Positions 26,287-33,642 of a stretch of DNA of 33,642 bases are shown in pieces. The notes beneath the pieces are model-generated. The model saw nothing but the letters and a program-made list of their open reading frames with translations, had not been told where the DNA came from and searched no databases. Both the position numbers and the translations under genes were made by a program. The DNA is from Kiritimatiellia bacterium (GTDB lineage: Bacteria > Verrucomicrobiota > Kiritimatiellia > JAFGHX01): NCBI GenBank assembly GCA_016929905.1, contig JAFGHX010000402.1, forward strand, positions 1-33,642, read 5' to 3'. The first letter of the stretch is position 1. Each line of letters begins with the position of its first letter.

Positions 26287-26939
26287 GCGAAGCACCGGAA
26301 CGACAAATCCAGCTCCCGATGGCCAAGGCCGTGAAGATCGCGGCCAAGAACATCCGTGTGCGGTGGTGGCGTTCGCTGCTCGTCACCAGCGGCATTATTC
26401 TGGCCCTGGCCTTCCTGATGTACATTCTCTCCTCCGAGGCGCTGGCCCGCAGCATCGCACAGAGAGGGTCGCCCGAACTGTTGGACCAATTGAACAAGAA
26501 AGGGCTGCTGTCGGCCCTGGACGATGCCGACCGCCGCGTGCAGACCTGGTGGCTGGTCGGGCTCGCCCTGCTGGTGAGTTTTGTGGGTATTCTCAACGCC
26601 ATGCTGATGAGCGTGACGGAACGGTTCCGCGAGATCGGCACGATGAAGTGTCTCGGCGCGCTCGATTCTCTGATCATCAAGCTGTTCTTGATCGAAAGCA
26701 CGTTTCAGGGGATTCTGGGCACGTCGCTGGGCATCGGAATCGGGCTGCTGTTGACCTACTCCGAGGGGCTCACGGTCTACGGCCCGGAAACGTGGGGCGC
26801 CATGCCGGGCGTAACCCTGGCGCGGGTGGTCGGCCTCTGCTTCCTGACCGGCACCCTTCTCACGATAGCCGGCGCCCTGTATCCGGCCTGGCGCGCGGCC
26901 AAGATGCAACCGGTTGATGCCATGCGGTCGGAAGTCTGA
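26283..26939 (+). CDS. minimal FtsX/MacB-type ABC permease
   Basis: A 218-residue inner-membrane permease of the FtsX/MacB/LolCE class, reduced to the membrane core. The four helices are about 31-53, 90-112, 128-155 and 180-205. The diagnostic segment NAMLMSVTERFREIGTMKCL spans the end of helix 2 and the coupling loop that contacts the ATPase. The C-terminal signature is YPAWRAAKMQPVDAMRSE. The usual 150 to 250-residue periplasmic domain between helices 1 and 2 is cut to about 35 residues (ARSIAQRGSPELLDQLN and following). It therefore has little extracytoplasmic part of its own and may rely on a partner such as the giant FtsX protein at 17425. The start codon overlaps the PqqD-like stop. The two ATPases follow after a 113-base gap. 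Confidence 0.9.
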   Translation: MSEAPERQIQLPMAKAVKIAAKNIRVRWWRSLLVTSGIILALAFLMYILSSEALARSIAQRGSPELLDQLNKKGLLSALDDADRRVQTWWLVGLALLVSFVGILNAMLMSVTERFREIGTMKCLGALDSLIIKLFLIESTFQGILGTSLGIGIGLLLTYSEGLTVYGPETWGAMPGVTLARVVGLCFLTGTLLTIAGALYPAWRAAKMQPVDAMRSEV

Positions 26940-27011
26940 GCAGCCGGATACCGGAAACGACGATACGCTGGGTCTGCGCAATCCGGTGACCGGGATCTGG
27001 AATCCGGCATC

Positions 27012-27036
27012 GGGCGTCCGCCGAAGGCGGATGCCC
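27012..27036 (+). promoter_or_regulatory. hairpin before the first ATPase gene
   Basis: gggcgtccgcc/ggcggatgccc forms an 11-bp stem with one G-T pair and loop gaa. It ends 16 bases before ATG 27053, in the gap after the small permease. There is no T-tract. It may protect or attenuate the mRNA. Degenerate cgggatc/ccggaatc words fill the rest of the gap. Confidence 0.5.
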
Positions 27037-27052
27037 ATCCAACGAGGTGACT

Positions 27053-27871
27053 ATGAGCGAAGCGGCAGAAGATCTTATGGAGCCGGCGCCGGAGAAGGAG
27101 GTCGAGTCCCCGCTCGACCAGGAGCAGCAGGACCTGCTGCTGGCGACGCATATCGTACGCGCGGTGGATGTGCGCAGGACCTACTACCGCGGCGGGCAGC
27201 CGCTGCACGCGCTGCGCGGCATTCGGTTCTCCGTCAAGCGTGGCGAGTACGTGTCGATCATGGGGCCGAGCGGCTCGGGCAAGACGACGCTGTTCAACAT
27301 GATCGGCGGGCTGGACAAGCCGAACGAGGGCCAGGTTTTCATCGACGAAGTGAACATCGCCGCCCTGAGCAGCTTCGAGCTGGCCTGGCTGCGCTGCCAC
27401 AAGATCGGCTACATTTTCCAGACGTTCAACCTCATTCCGGTCGCCAGCGCGCTGGACAATGTGATGATCCCCATGTTCTTCGCCGGCATGACGCAGGCCG
27501 ACGCACAGGAGAAGGCCGCGGGACTGCTGAAAAAGGTCGGGCTCGGCGACCGCATCTTCCATAAGCCGGTCCAGATGTCGGGCGGCCAACAGCAGCGCGT
27601 GGCGGTGGCCCGCGCGCTGGCGAACAGCCCCGCCATCATCCTGGCCGACGAGCCGACCGGTAACCTGGACATCCACACGGGCCACCGCATTATCGAACTG
27701 CTGCGCGAGATCAACGAGACCGACGGCGTGACGGTCGTGACGGCCACGCACGACCACAAAATGCTGTCCGTCTCCGACCGCATCGCCTGGATCCGCGACG
27801 GGCTCGTGGAGCGCATGCAGAACCGCGACGAACTGCAGATCGAGGAGGGTCACGCCGATGTCATCCGATGA
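27053..27871 (+). CDS. MacB/LolD-type ABC transporter ATPase A
   Basis: A 272-residue cytoplasmic ATPase that powers an FtsX-type permease. It has Walker A GPSGSGKTT, Q-loop GYIFQTFNLI, signature MSGGQQQRVAVARAL, Walker B IILADEPTGNLD and H-loop TATHDHKM, all intact. This combination with GNLD is typical of the MacB/LolD/FtsE class. It differs from standard LolD in a 40-residue acidic extension before the domain (EPAPEKEVESPLDQEQQD), which is absent from the second ATPase. ATG 27053 is preferred to GTG 27047 because gagg lies at the right distance upstream. The 3' end overlaps the next gene by 14 bases. With ATPase B it could form a heterodimer, or each could serve one of the two FtsX permeases in the block. 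Confidence 0.93.
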   Translation: MSEAAEDLMEPAPEKEVESPLDQEQQDLLLATHIVRAVDVRRTYYRGGQPLHALRGIRFSVKRGEYVSIMGPSGSGKTTLFNMIGGLDKPNEGQVFIDEVNIAALSSFELAWLRCHKIGYIFQTFNLIPVASALDNVMIPMFFAGMTQADAQEKAAGLLKKVGLGDRIFHKPVQMSGGQQQRVAVARALANSPAIILADEPTGNLDIHTGHRIIELLREINETDGVTVVTATHDHKMLSVSDRIAWIRDGLVERMQNRDELQIEEGHADVIR

Positions 27872-28595
27872 TGTCATTGTCTCCGCCCGCGGCGTCAAGC
27901 GGCTCTATATGATGGGCAGCGAGGAAGTCTGGGCTCTGGGCGGCGTGGACCTGGACGTGTACCGCGGCGAGTATCTCAGCATTATGGGGCCGTCCGGCAG
28001 CGGCAAGAGCACGCTGTTCAACGTCGTCGGCGGGTTGGACCAGCCGACGGAGGGCGACGTGATGATCGACGGCGCCGATGTCGGCCGCATGGACGCCATG
28101 CAGGTCGCCTACCTGCGCTGTCGCAAGATCGGCTACATCTTTCAGACGTTCAACCTCATCGTGGTCATGACCGCGCTGGAGAATGTGATGCTGCCGATGA
28201 CCTTCGCCGGGATCCCCGACGCGGAGGCGGAGGAGAAGGCGCACTACCTGCTCGACACCGTCGGGCTCGCCGACCGCTACAGCCATCGGCCGGACGAGCT
28301 CTCCGGCGGCCAGCAGCAGCGCGTCGCCATCGCCCGCGCGCTGGCGAACGATCCGAAGATCATCCTGGCCGACGAGCCGACCGGCAACCTCGACCTGCAC
28401 ACGGGCGAGGAGATCATCTCCATGCTCGAACAGCTCAAGAACGACCTCGGCGTGACGATCATCAGCGCCACGCACGACCACAAGATGCTCGCCGCCTCCA
28501 ACAGGGTCGTCTACCTGACCGACGGCAAGATCATCGACATCAAGGACCGCAGCGAGCTCGAGATCAGTTTCGGCGTGATTGACCACAAGGGCTAG
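27858..28595 (+). CDS. MacB/LolD-type ABC transporter ATPase B
   Basis: A 245-residue ATPase closely related to ATPase A. It has Walker A GPSGSGKST, Q-loop GYIFQTFNLI, signature LSGGQQQRVAIARAL, Walker B IILADEPTGNLD and H-loop SATHDHKM. It has no N-terminal extension. ATG 27858 lies within the last codons of ATPase A and has gaggaggg 8 bases upstream, so the two are translated from one message, probably at similar levels. It is the last gene of the large plus-strand block. The following 272 bases carry a repeat hairpin and no gene I trust, and then an unrelated ABC importer begins. Confidence 0.94.
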   Translation: MSSDDVIVSARGVKRLYMMGSEEVWALGGVDLDVYRGEYLSIMGPSGSGKSTLFNVVGGLDQPTEGDVMIDGADVGRMDAMQVAYLRCRKIGYIFQTFNLIVVMTALENVMLPMTFAGIPDAEAEEKAHYLLDTVGLADRYSHRPDELSGGQQQRVAIARALANDPKIILADEPTGNLDLHTGEEIISMLEQLKNDLGVTIISATHDHKMLAASNRVVYLTDGKIIDIKDRSELEISFGVIDHKG

Positions 28596-28668
28596 AGGAC
28601 CCGATGCGGGATGCGGGATCAGGGTTCCGCGAACGGGATGTTCGGCCAGGAAGATGGGTCCGGAAATC

Positions 28669-28770
28669 GTCAACCGTTCTCGTCGCCGTTCTCGTGGACC
28701 GAATCTCTGGAGCGTGATCATGGCCGCGCGGCCCAATCGGTTTACGATAACGGCGACGATAATGGTGGAC
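28669..28770. repeat. hairpin of cgttctcg / acgataac units between the two ABC blocks
   Basis: The left arm 28669-28697 (cgttctcgtcgccgttctcg core) and right arm 28744-28770 (acgataacggcgacgataat core) are complementary over about 27 positions with a few mismatches. The arms consist of roughly 6-bp degenerate units. This occupies the 272-base gap 28596-28867. A 90-residue open frame crosses it (28579-28851) but shows only repeat-derived Arg/Thr-rich sequence, so I do not call it a gene. Confidence 0.7.
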
Positions 28771-28867
28771 GAGGAAGAGAAGAACGGCGGTCGAGAGGAC
28801 GACCGATTGCCGAACCTGCGGCTGTACGCGACCGCGTACCGCGGCGCGTGAGCCGCCCCGTTGGGTC

Positions 28868-29947
28868 ATGAAACTGACGTTGCGCCATATCGTGAAGCAT
28901 TTCGGCCCGGTCCGCGCCGTTGACGACGTCTCGCTCGATATCGCGGACGGGGAGTTGTTCTTCCTGCTCGGCCCCAGCGGTTGCGGCAAGACCACGCTGC
29001 TGCGCACCGTTGCCGGGTTCACGCCACCGGATTCCGGTTCGGTGCTTTTCGACGCGGATGACGTGACGGCGATGGCCCCCCACAAGCGGAACACGGGCAT
29101 GGTGTTCCAGAACTATGCGCTGTGGCCGCACATGACCGTCGCCCAGAACGTCGGGTTCGGCCTCACGGTTCCCGGCCGAAAAACACCCGCCGCCGAGCGG
29201 GCCGCTCGCGTGGACGACATGCTGCGCACGGTGCACATCGACACCCTTGCGGGGAAGAGACCGAACCAGCTCTCCGGCGGCGAACAGCAGCGCGTCGCCT
29301 TGGCCAGGGCCCTCGTCATCCGGCCCGCGTGCCTGCTGCTGGACGAACCGCTCTCCAACCTCGACGCCAAACTCCGACTGGAGATGCGGTTGGAGATCAA
29401 GCGGATCGTCAAGGAAGCGGGGGTGACCACCCTGTACGTGACCCACGACCAGAAAGAGGCGCTGAGCATGGCCGACCGCTGCGCCGTCATGCGCCGGGGC
29501 CGTGTCGAGCAGGTCGGCCGCCCCGACGATCTCTACAAACGGCCGGCCAGCCGCTTCGTGGCCGATTTTGTCGGGGAGACGAATCTGATCGACGGCACGC
29601 TGACCGCTCGCGACGGCAACACGGGCGCCGTCCGCAGCGCCTGCGGCCAATGGCAAAGCGCGGCGCTGACGAACGAGGGCCGCGCCGGCGAAGCGGTTAC
29701 CGTGTCCGTGCGGCCGGAGGCCGTCCGTCTCGATCCCATACCGCCCGGCGGCTCGGCCAACGCCTTCTCGGGAACCGTCGAGGAAGTCACGTACCTCGGC
29801 GAAGCCGTGCAGTATCGGTTCCGGCTGGCGGCCGACACCCCGTTGAAGGCTTTCGAGCTGAATCCGAAAAGGCTGCTCTCGGCGGGAACGCCGGGCGTGA
29901 GGCTCTGGGTCGCGCCGGAAGACGTCGTCGTGCTCGCCCGCTCGTGA
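28868..29947 (+). CDS. ABC importer ATPase, ferric-iron/polyamine (FbpC/PotA-like) type
   Basis: A 359-residue cytoplasmic ATPase for solute uptake. It has Walker A GPSGCGKTT, Q-loop VFQNYALWPHMTV, signature LSGGEQQRVALARAL, Walker B LLLDEPLSNLDAKLR and H-loop VTHDQKEA. These wordings are typical of the Fbp/Pot/sugar importer ATPases rather than MacB. The last 110 residues form a TOBE-type regulatory domain (SVRPEAVRLDP; GTVEEVTYLGEAVQYRF). The first ATG of the domain is used, although no good ribosome-binding site precedes it. A 134-base gap with a hairpin separates it from the binding-protein gene, and the permease follows. The substrate is set by the binding protein and cannot be fixed here. 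Ferric iron, a polyamine or another small anion or cation are all possible. Confidence 0.92.
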   Translation: MKLTLRHIVKHFGPVRAVDDVSLDIADGELFFLLGPSGCGKTTLLRTVAGFTPPDSGSVLFDADDVTAMAPHKRNTGMVFQNYALWPHMTVAQNVGFGLTVPGRKTPAAERAARVDDMLRTVHIDTLAGKRPNQLSGGEQQRVALARALVIRPACLLLDEPLSNLDAKLRLEMRLEIKRIVKEAGVTTLYVTHDQKEALSMADRCAVMRRGRVEQVGRPDDLYKRPASRFVADFVGETNLIDGTLTARDGNTGAVRSACGQWQSAALTNEGRAGEAVTVSVRPEAVRLDPIPPGGSANAFSGTVEEVTYLGEAVQYRFRLAADTPLKAFELNPKRLLSAGTPGVRLWVAPEDVVVLARS

Positions 29948-29959
29948 GCGGCCGGGGCA

Positions 29960-30069
29960 GAAGTCGAAGGTCGAAGGTCGGAAAGTCGAAGGTCGAAGGA
30001 ATGGAATACTAGTCCCGAGTATTCTTGCTGCGTGACCTTGGACCTTTGACCTTCTGACCTTCGACCTCC
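29960..30069. repeat. 7 to 8-bp-unit repeat hairpin (gtcgaag / gaccttc)
   Basis: Units gaaggtc and gaagtc fill 29960-29999 and complementary units gaccttc/gacctttgacc fill 30033-30069. An inner gaatact/agtattc pair closes the loop. The hairpin occupies almost all of the gap between the importer ATPase and binding-protein genes and ends at the gggaggg ribosome-binding site of the latter. Confidence 0.8.
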
Positions 30070-30081
30070 AGGGAGGGTTCT

Positions 30082-31608
30082 GTGTTCCGACGTCTGTCCA
30101 TCTTCGCCGCACTCGCCGCCGTGCTCGGCGTGCCGTTTGCCCTGCGTCACGAGGGCGTCGAGGTGCTGCCGGACGCGGTGCAACTCGTCGTACTCAGCCC
30201 GCACAACGCGGCCATTCAGGAAGAGTACGAGCACGGGTTCCGGGAATGGTACCGGGCGCGCCACGGCCGACTGGTGGAGATCGACTGGCGCAACGTGGGC
30301 GGGACGAGCGAGATCATTCGGTTCATCGACAGCGCCTTCGACGCGCGGTCCGCTGCCGGCCCCGCGGGGATCGGCGTCGATCTGCTCTTCGGCGGCGGGC
30401 AGTACGATCACGACCGGCAGGCCGGCAAGGGTCACACGGTGCCCTGCGGCGTGCGGGAACGCCATCCCGACTGGTTGGGCGAGGACGTGATCCCGCGAAC
30501 GGCTTCCGGCGAGCTGCTGCGCGACGCCGAAGATCGCTGGTATGGCTGCTGCCTCTCAAGCTTCGGCATCTGTTACAACGAGGATGTGCTGAAGACCCGC
30601 GGCATCGCCGTCACGCCGCGACGTTGGGCGGACCTGGCCGATCCGCGTTTCTTCAGACAGATCGCGCTGGCCGACCCTACCAAGAGCGGGTCCATCACGA
30701 AGGCGTTCGAGATGCTGATTCAGGAGCAAATGGCGGAAGAACTGCGGGCCCGCGGAAAAGAGGCGGATGCGGCCGATGAAACCGATCTGGCCGCCGGCTG
30801 GGCGCGCGCCCTGGCGCTGATCCGGCGGATTGCGGGCAACGCCCGCTATTTCACCGATTCCGCCAGCAAGGTGCCGCTGGACGTCGCGCAGGGCAACGCG
30901 GCCGCCGGCATGTGCATCGACTTCTACGGCCGGTTCCAGAGCGAGACCGTGCTCCGCGACGAAGGGTCCACACGCATGCAGTATGTCACGCCCGACGGCG
31001 GGTCGTCCATCTCGGCCGACCCCATCAGCCTGCTGCGGGGCGCACCCCACGCGGCGCTGGCCCGCGAATTCATCGATTTCGCGCTCAGCCTTGACGGGCA
31101 AAAACTGTGGAACTACCGGGTCGGCGAGCCGGGCGGCCCCGTTCGGTATGCCCTGCGCCGGCTGCCCGTGCGCAAAGACATGTACACCCCCGCTCATCGC
31201 GAACACATGTCCGATTCTCAGGTCTACCCCTATGAGCAGGCGCGGGCCTTTACGTATCGGCCGCAGTGGACCGCCAGGCTGTTCGGCCTGACTCGCGCCC
31301 TCATCCGGGCCATGTGCATGGACCCGCACGACGAGCTGGTGCAGGCCTGGCGGGCCATTCTGAAAGCGGGCGGGCCCGATGCATGCCCGGCGGCCATGCG
31401 CGCGTTCACCGCGCTGCCGCCGGATGCGGCGTATGCCGCCACGGGCGAGACAACGTCCAGAATGCGCGACACGCTCGGACAGGTGCGCCTCGTCCGCGAC
31501 TGGGTCCTGTTCTTCAGAGCGCACTACCGGCAGGCCGGAGAGATCGCGGAATCCGCCTCCGCCGTGAGGCCCTGGCGCGACAGGCGCGGAATGCGACGTG
31601 CCGAATGA
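30082..31608 (+). CDS. ABC importer extracytoplasmic substrate-binding protein
   Basis: A 508-residue binding protein. The N-terminus MFRRLSIFAALAAVLGVPFA is a basic-then-hydrophobic signal or anchor without a lipobox Cys. The first lobe begins LVVLSPHNAAIQEEYEHGF, followed by DWRNVGGTSEIIRFIDSAF, GIGVDLLFGGGQYDHDRQA, WYGCCLSSFGICYNEDVL, and ALADPTKSGSITKAFEMLIQ, a pattern of the Fbp-like/spermidine-like binding proteins. The C-terminal 130 residues, after the usual end near residue 370, are an additional mostly helical region. The GTG start has gggaggg about 5 bases upstream. Its stop overlaps the permease start (ATGA at 31605-31608). The ligand is unknown. I see no obvious run of iron-binding Tyr residues. 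Confidence 0.88.
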   Translation: MFRRLSIFAALAAVLGVPFALRHEGVEVLPDAVQLVVLSPHNAAIQEEYEHGFREWYRARHGRLVEIDWRNVGGTSEIIRFIDSAFDARSAAGPAGIGVDLLFGGGQYDHDRQAGKGHTVPCGVRERHPDWLGEDVIPRTASGELLRDAEDRWYGCCLSSFGICYNEDVLKTRGIAVTPRRWADLADPRFFRQIALADPTKSGSITKAFEMLIQEQMAEELRARGKEADAADETDLAAGWARALALIRRIAGNARYFTDSASKVPLDVAQGNAAAGMCIDFYGRFQSETVLRDEGSTRMQYVTPDGGSSISADPISLLRGAPHAALAREFIDFALSLDGQKLWNYRVGEPGGPVRYALRRLPVRKDMYTPAHREHMSDSQVYPYEQARAFTYRPQWTARLFGLTRALIRAMCMDPHDELVQAWRAILKAGGPDACPAAMRAFTALPPDAAYAATGETTSRMRDTLGQVRLVRDWVLFFRAHYRQAGEIAESASAVRPWRDRRGMRRAE

Positions 31609-33464
31609 GAAGAGACAACGGCCAGGACAAAGGCGGCGAAGAGGCCGGAAGAATGGAAGAGTGGAAGGATGGATGTGTGGGTGAGGGCAACGCCGGCCGG
31701 CCGGCCGGCTCATCTCCCGCTCTTCCACCCCCCCATTCTTCCGCTCTTCCACCCCCCCATTCTTCCACTCTTCCCTTCCTCCGCCCGGCCACGTTCATCG
31801 GCCTGGCGACATTCGCTTTCTTCGGTGTCTTCTTCCTCTGCCCGCTGCTCCAGACCCTGCGCGGCGGCTTCCTGCATCAGGGGCGGGTCACCGCCGCTTT
31901 TGTTCTGGAAGTCTTTCGCAACCCGACTTATGTGGAAGGCCTGCGCAACAGTCTGGGCCTGGCCGTGGCCACGACGCTGGTGGTGGCGCTGTTTTCGATC
32001 CCGCTCGCCTACCTGGCAACACGGTATGACTTCCCGGGCAAGGCGCTGTTGGGCGGGTTGATTCTTGTGCCGATGATTCTCCCGCCGTTCGTCGGCGCGA
32101 TCGGCGTGCGCCAGATGCTCGGCCAGTACGGCGCCGTAAACGCGCTGTGGGTCAAGCTGGGGCTCATGGATTGGGCCCGACCGTTCGACTGGCTGGGCGA
32201 GGGCCGGTTCTGGGCGATCGTCGCGACCCAGTCGCTGTATCTGTATCCGATCTTCTATTTGAACGCGTCCGCCGCGCTCTCCAACGTGGACCCGGCCATG
32301 GAGGAAGCCGCTCAGAACCTGGGCGGCACCGCAGCCGGGCGCTTCTTCCGAATCACGCTCCCACTCATCACGCCCGGCCTGTTCGCCGGCGGTACGATCG
32401 TATTCATCTGGGCCTTTACGGAACTGGGTACGCCGCTGATGTTCGACTACACCCGCGTGGCGTCCGTTCAGATCTTCGACGGCATCAAAGATATCGGCCG
32501 CAACCCCTTTCCCTATGCGCTGGTGACCGTCGTTCTGCTCGTATCGGCCGGCACGTACACGATGTCGAAGCTCGTGTTCGGCCGGCGCGCGTTCGCCATG
32601 CTGGCCAAAGGCGGGCAGGCCCGCCAGACGGTACGCCTGCGCGGCGGCCGCGCGCTGCTCGCATCGCTGCTCTTCGTGCTCCTTTTCGGTCTGGCCGTAC
32701 TCCCGCACGTTGGCGTGGTGCTCACCAGCCTGAGCCGGAGCTGGTACCGCAGCCTCTGGCCCGCGGCATGGACCGGCCAGCACTACCTCAGCGCGCTCGG
32801 GCACGGGCTGACGCTGTCCAGCATCCGGAACAGCCTGGGCTATGCCAGCCTGGCCGTGGGCCTCGATCTGCTGCTCGGCATCGCGATCGGCACGGTCGTC
32901 GTACGCAGCCGTCTGCGCTGGCGCGGGCTGCTCGACGCGATGGCGATGCTGCCGCTGGCGGTGCCGGGCATTGTGCTGGCGTTCGGCTACGTCGCCATGA
33001 GCCAGCCGGGCCGGCTCCTGGCGGGGTTGGATCCGAGCCAGAACCCTACCGTGCTGCTGGTCATCGCCTACGCCGTGCGACGCCTGCCGTATGTGGTGCG
33101 CTCCGTGGTGGCCGGCCTGCAGCAGACCTCGGAGGTCTTCGAGGAGGCAGCCCGGAACCTCGGCTGTCCGCCCTGGCGAACGACTTGCCGCATCACCATT
33201 CCACTGATCAGCGCCAACCTGATCGCCGGCGCCCTGCTGGCGTTCAGTTTCGCCATGCTCGAAGTGTCCGACTCCCTGGTGCTGGCACAAAAACAGATGT
33301 ATTTCCCCATCACCAAGGCCCTGTTCGAACTGGTCCAACTGCTCGGCGAGGGCCGACTGCTCGCCTCCGCGCTCGGCACCTGGGGCATGGTCTTCCTCGC
33401 CATCACCATCCTCGGCGCTTCCTCCCTGCTCGGCAAGCGTATGGGCGCGCTGTTCCGGATCTGA
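31605..33464 (+). CDS. fused double ABC importer permease, FbpB-like
   Basis: A 619-residue inner-membrane permease with two homologous halves, about 12 helices in all, so one chain could form the whole channel. Each half has an EAA coupling loop for the ATPase: EEAAQNLGGTAAGRFFRITL (near residue 233) and EEAARNLGCPPWRTTCRITI (near residue 515). Fused halves are typical of FbpB/ThiP-type permeases. ATG 31605 overlaps the binding-protein stop. Residues about 13-62 are encoded by a repeat hairpin (MEEWKDG..., then SSALPPPH twice), which is not part of any permease family. No start codon lies between this stretch and the first helix (PATFIGLATFAFFG). The repeat must therefore be translated unless a start inside it (ATG 31653 or GTG 31677) is used. 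Confidence 0.9.
   Translation: MRRDNGQDKGGEEAGRMEEWKDGCVGEGNAGRPAGSSPALPPPHSSALPPPHSSTLPFLRPATFIGLATFAFFGVFFLCPLLQTLRGGFLHQGRVTAAFVLEVFRNPTYVEGLRNSLGLAVATTLVVALFSIPLAYLATRYDFPGKALLGGLILVPMILPPFVGAIGVRQMLGQYGAVNALWVKLGLMDWARPFDWLGEGRFWAIVATQSLYLYPIFYLNASAALSNVDPAMEEAAQNLGGTAAGRFFRITLPLITPGLFAGGTIVFIWAFTELGTPLMFDYTRVASVQIFDGIKDIGRNPFPYALVTVVLLVSAGTYTMSKLVFGRRAFAMLAKGGQARQTVRLRGGRALLASLLFVLLFGLAVLPHVGVVLTSLSRSWYRSLWPAAWTGQHYLSALGHGLTLSSIRNSLGYASLAVGLDLLLGIAIGTVVVRSRLRWRGLLDAMAMLPLAVPGIVLAFGYVAMSQPGRLLAGLDPSQNPTVLLVIAYAVRRLPYVVRSVVAGLQQTSEVFEEAARNLGCPPWRTTCRITIPLISANLIAGALLAFSFAMLEVSDSLVLAQKQMYFPITKALFELVQLLGEGRLLASALGTWGMVFLAITILGASSLLGKRMGALFRI
31641..31783. repeat. repeat hairpin inside the permease 5' coding region
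   Basis: Purine-rich units (ggaagaatggaagagtggaa) at 31641-31686 face complementary pyrimidine units at 31719-31783. The right arm contains a perfect 24-bp duplication (31719-31742 and 31743-31766), each copy with a run of seven C, coding SSALPPPH twice. A ggcc run (31692-31709) lies in the loop. Its style matches the hairpins at 25768 and 29960, but this one is in frame in a gene. Confidence 0.88.
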
Positions 33465-33501
33465 CGGCCACATCCACCCCAGCGGATGCAGACAGTGTCT
33501 T

Positions 33502-33642
33502 CCAACGGGTGTACGCACCGCAACGGATACCGGAAGCTGTTTCCAACGGATGTACGCACCGCAACCGATACCGGAAGCTGTTTCCAACGGATGTATGCAC
33601 CGCAACCGATACCGGAAGCTGTTTCCAACGGATGTATGCACC
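33502..33642. repeat. 41-bp tandem repeat at the right end, three units plus a partial
   Basis: Units at 33502-33542, 33543-33583 and 33584-33624 are followed by the first 18 bases of another, cut by the window end. Each begins ccaacggatg (first unit ccaacgggtg) and has a second related word (gcaaccgata) about 20 bases later. A ccagcggatg copy at 33479-33488 links it to the left-end repeat, which has the same 41-bp period in the opposite orientation. There is no gene between 33465 and the end. Confidence 0.92.

Noticed and set aside
28579..28851. Small gene between the two ABC blocks (90 codons)
   Set aside because: The translation is Arg/Thr-rich, crosses both arms of a repeat hairpin, and has no ribosome-binding site or known motif.
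31266..31604. Upstream extension of the permease frame into the binding-protein gene
   Set aside because: It is an out-of-frame reading of the binding-protein gene. The ATGA-coupled start at 31605 is far more likely.

Overview
This is a GC-rich bacterial window with four gene blocks. Five tandem large membrane proteins have the architecture I recognise as DUF6785 followed by DUF6784. That family is, to my knowledge, mostly found in the Planctomycetota/Verrucomicrobiota/Lentisphaerota/Kiritimatiellota group and allied uncultured phyla, so I infer a PVC-type bacterium. The phylum is uncertain and there is no rRNA here to settle it. Both window ends lie in tandem repeats with a 41-bp period, as expected if this is a contig that broke at repeats.

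Layout. (1) 299-3916: a complete chromosome-segregation SMC ATPase. (2) 4316-5686, minus strand: a YraN-family protein, then two type II secretion pseudopilins (GspG, GspI) without the rest of their usual operon. (3) 5885-28595, plus strand: five DUF6785/DUF6784 paralogues, interrupted once by a broken double GxxExxY gene. They are followed by a 1705-residue FtsX-type permease with a catalytically degenerate M28-like domain, an OPT-like membrane protein, an unknown 326-residue soluble protein with a possible internal duplication, a PqqD-like protein, a minimal FtsX permease, and two MacB/LolD-type ATPases. (4) 28868-33464: a separate three-gene ABC importer with an ATPase, an anchored binding protein and a fused double permease of the ferric-iron/polyamine type.

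How the genes may work together. Block 3 looks like one envelope system. Small gaps, one ATGA overlap and a 14-base overlap join many of its genes. It offers two FtsX-type permeases, two ATPases, six polytopic OPT-like or DUF6785-like proteins and one PqqD/RRE-like peptide-binding fold. My inference is a multi-component system that moves or senses peptides or lipoproteins across the envelope. I know of no characterised system with this composition.

The other striking feature is the intergenic DNA. Nearly every larger gap holds short tandem repeats (period 7 to 41 bp) that differ in sequence from locus to locus. In most of them a set of units is followed by the same units inverted, so the gap could fold into a long hairpin. 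Some of these repeats run into genes. They supply start codons at 8245 and 24781, encode part of the N-terminus of the permease at 31605, and bracket the GxxExxY gene in inverted orientation. I saw no tRNA, rRNA, CRISPR array or transposase gene.
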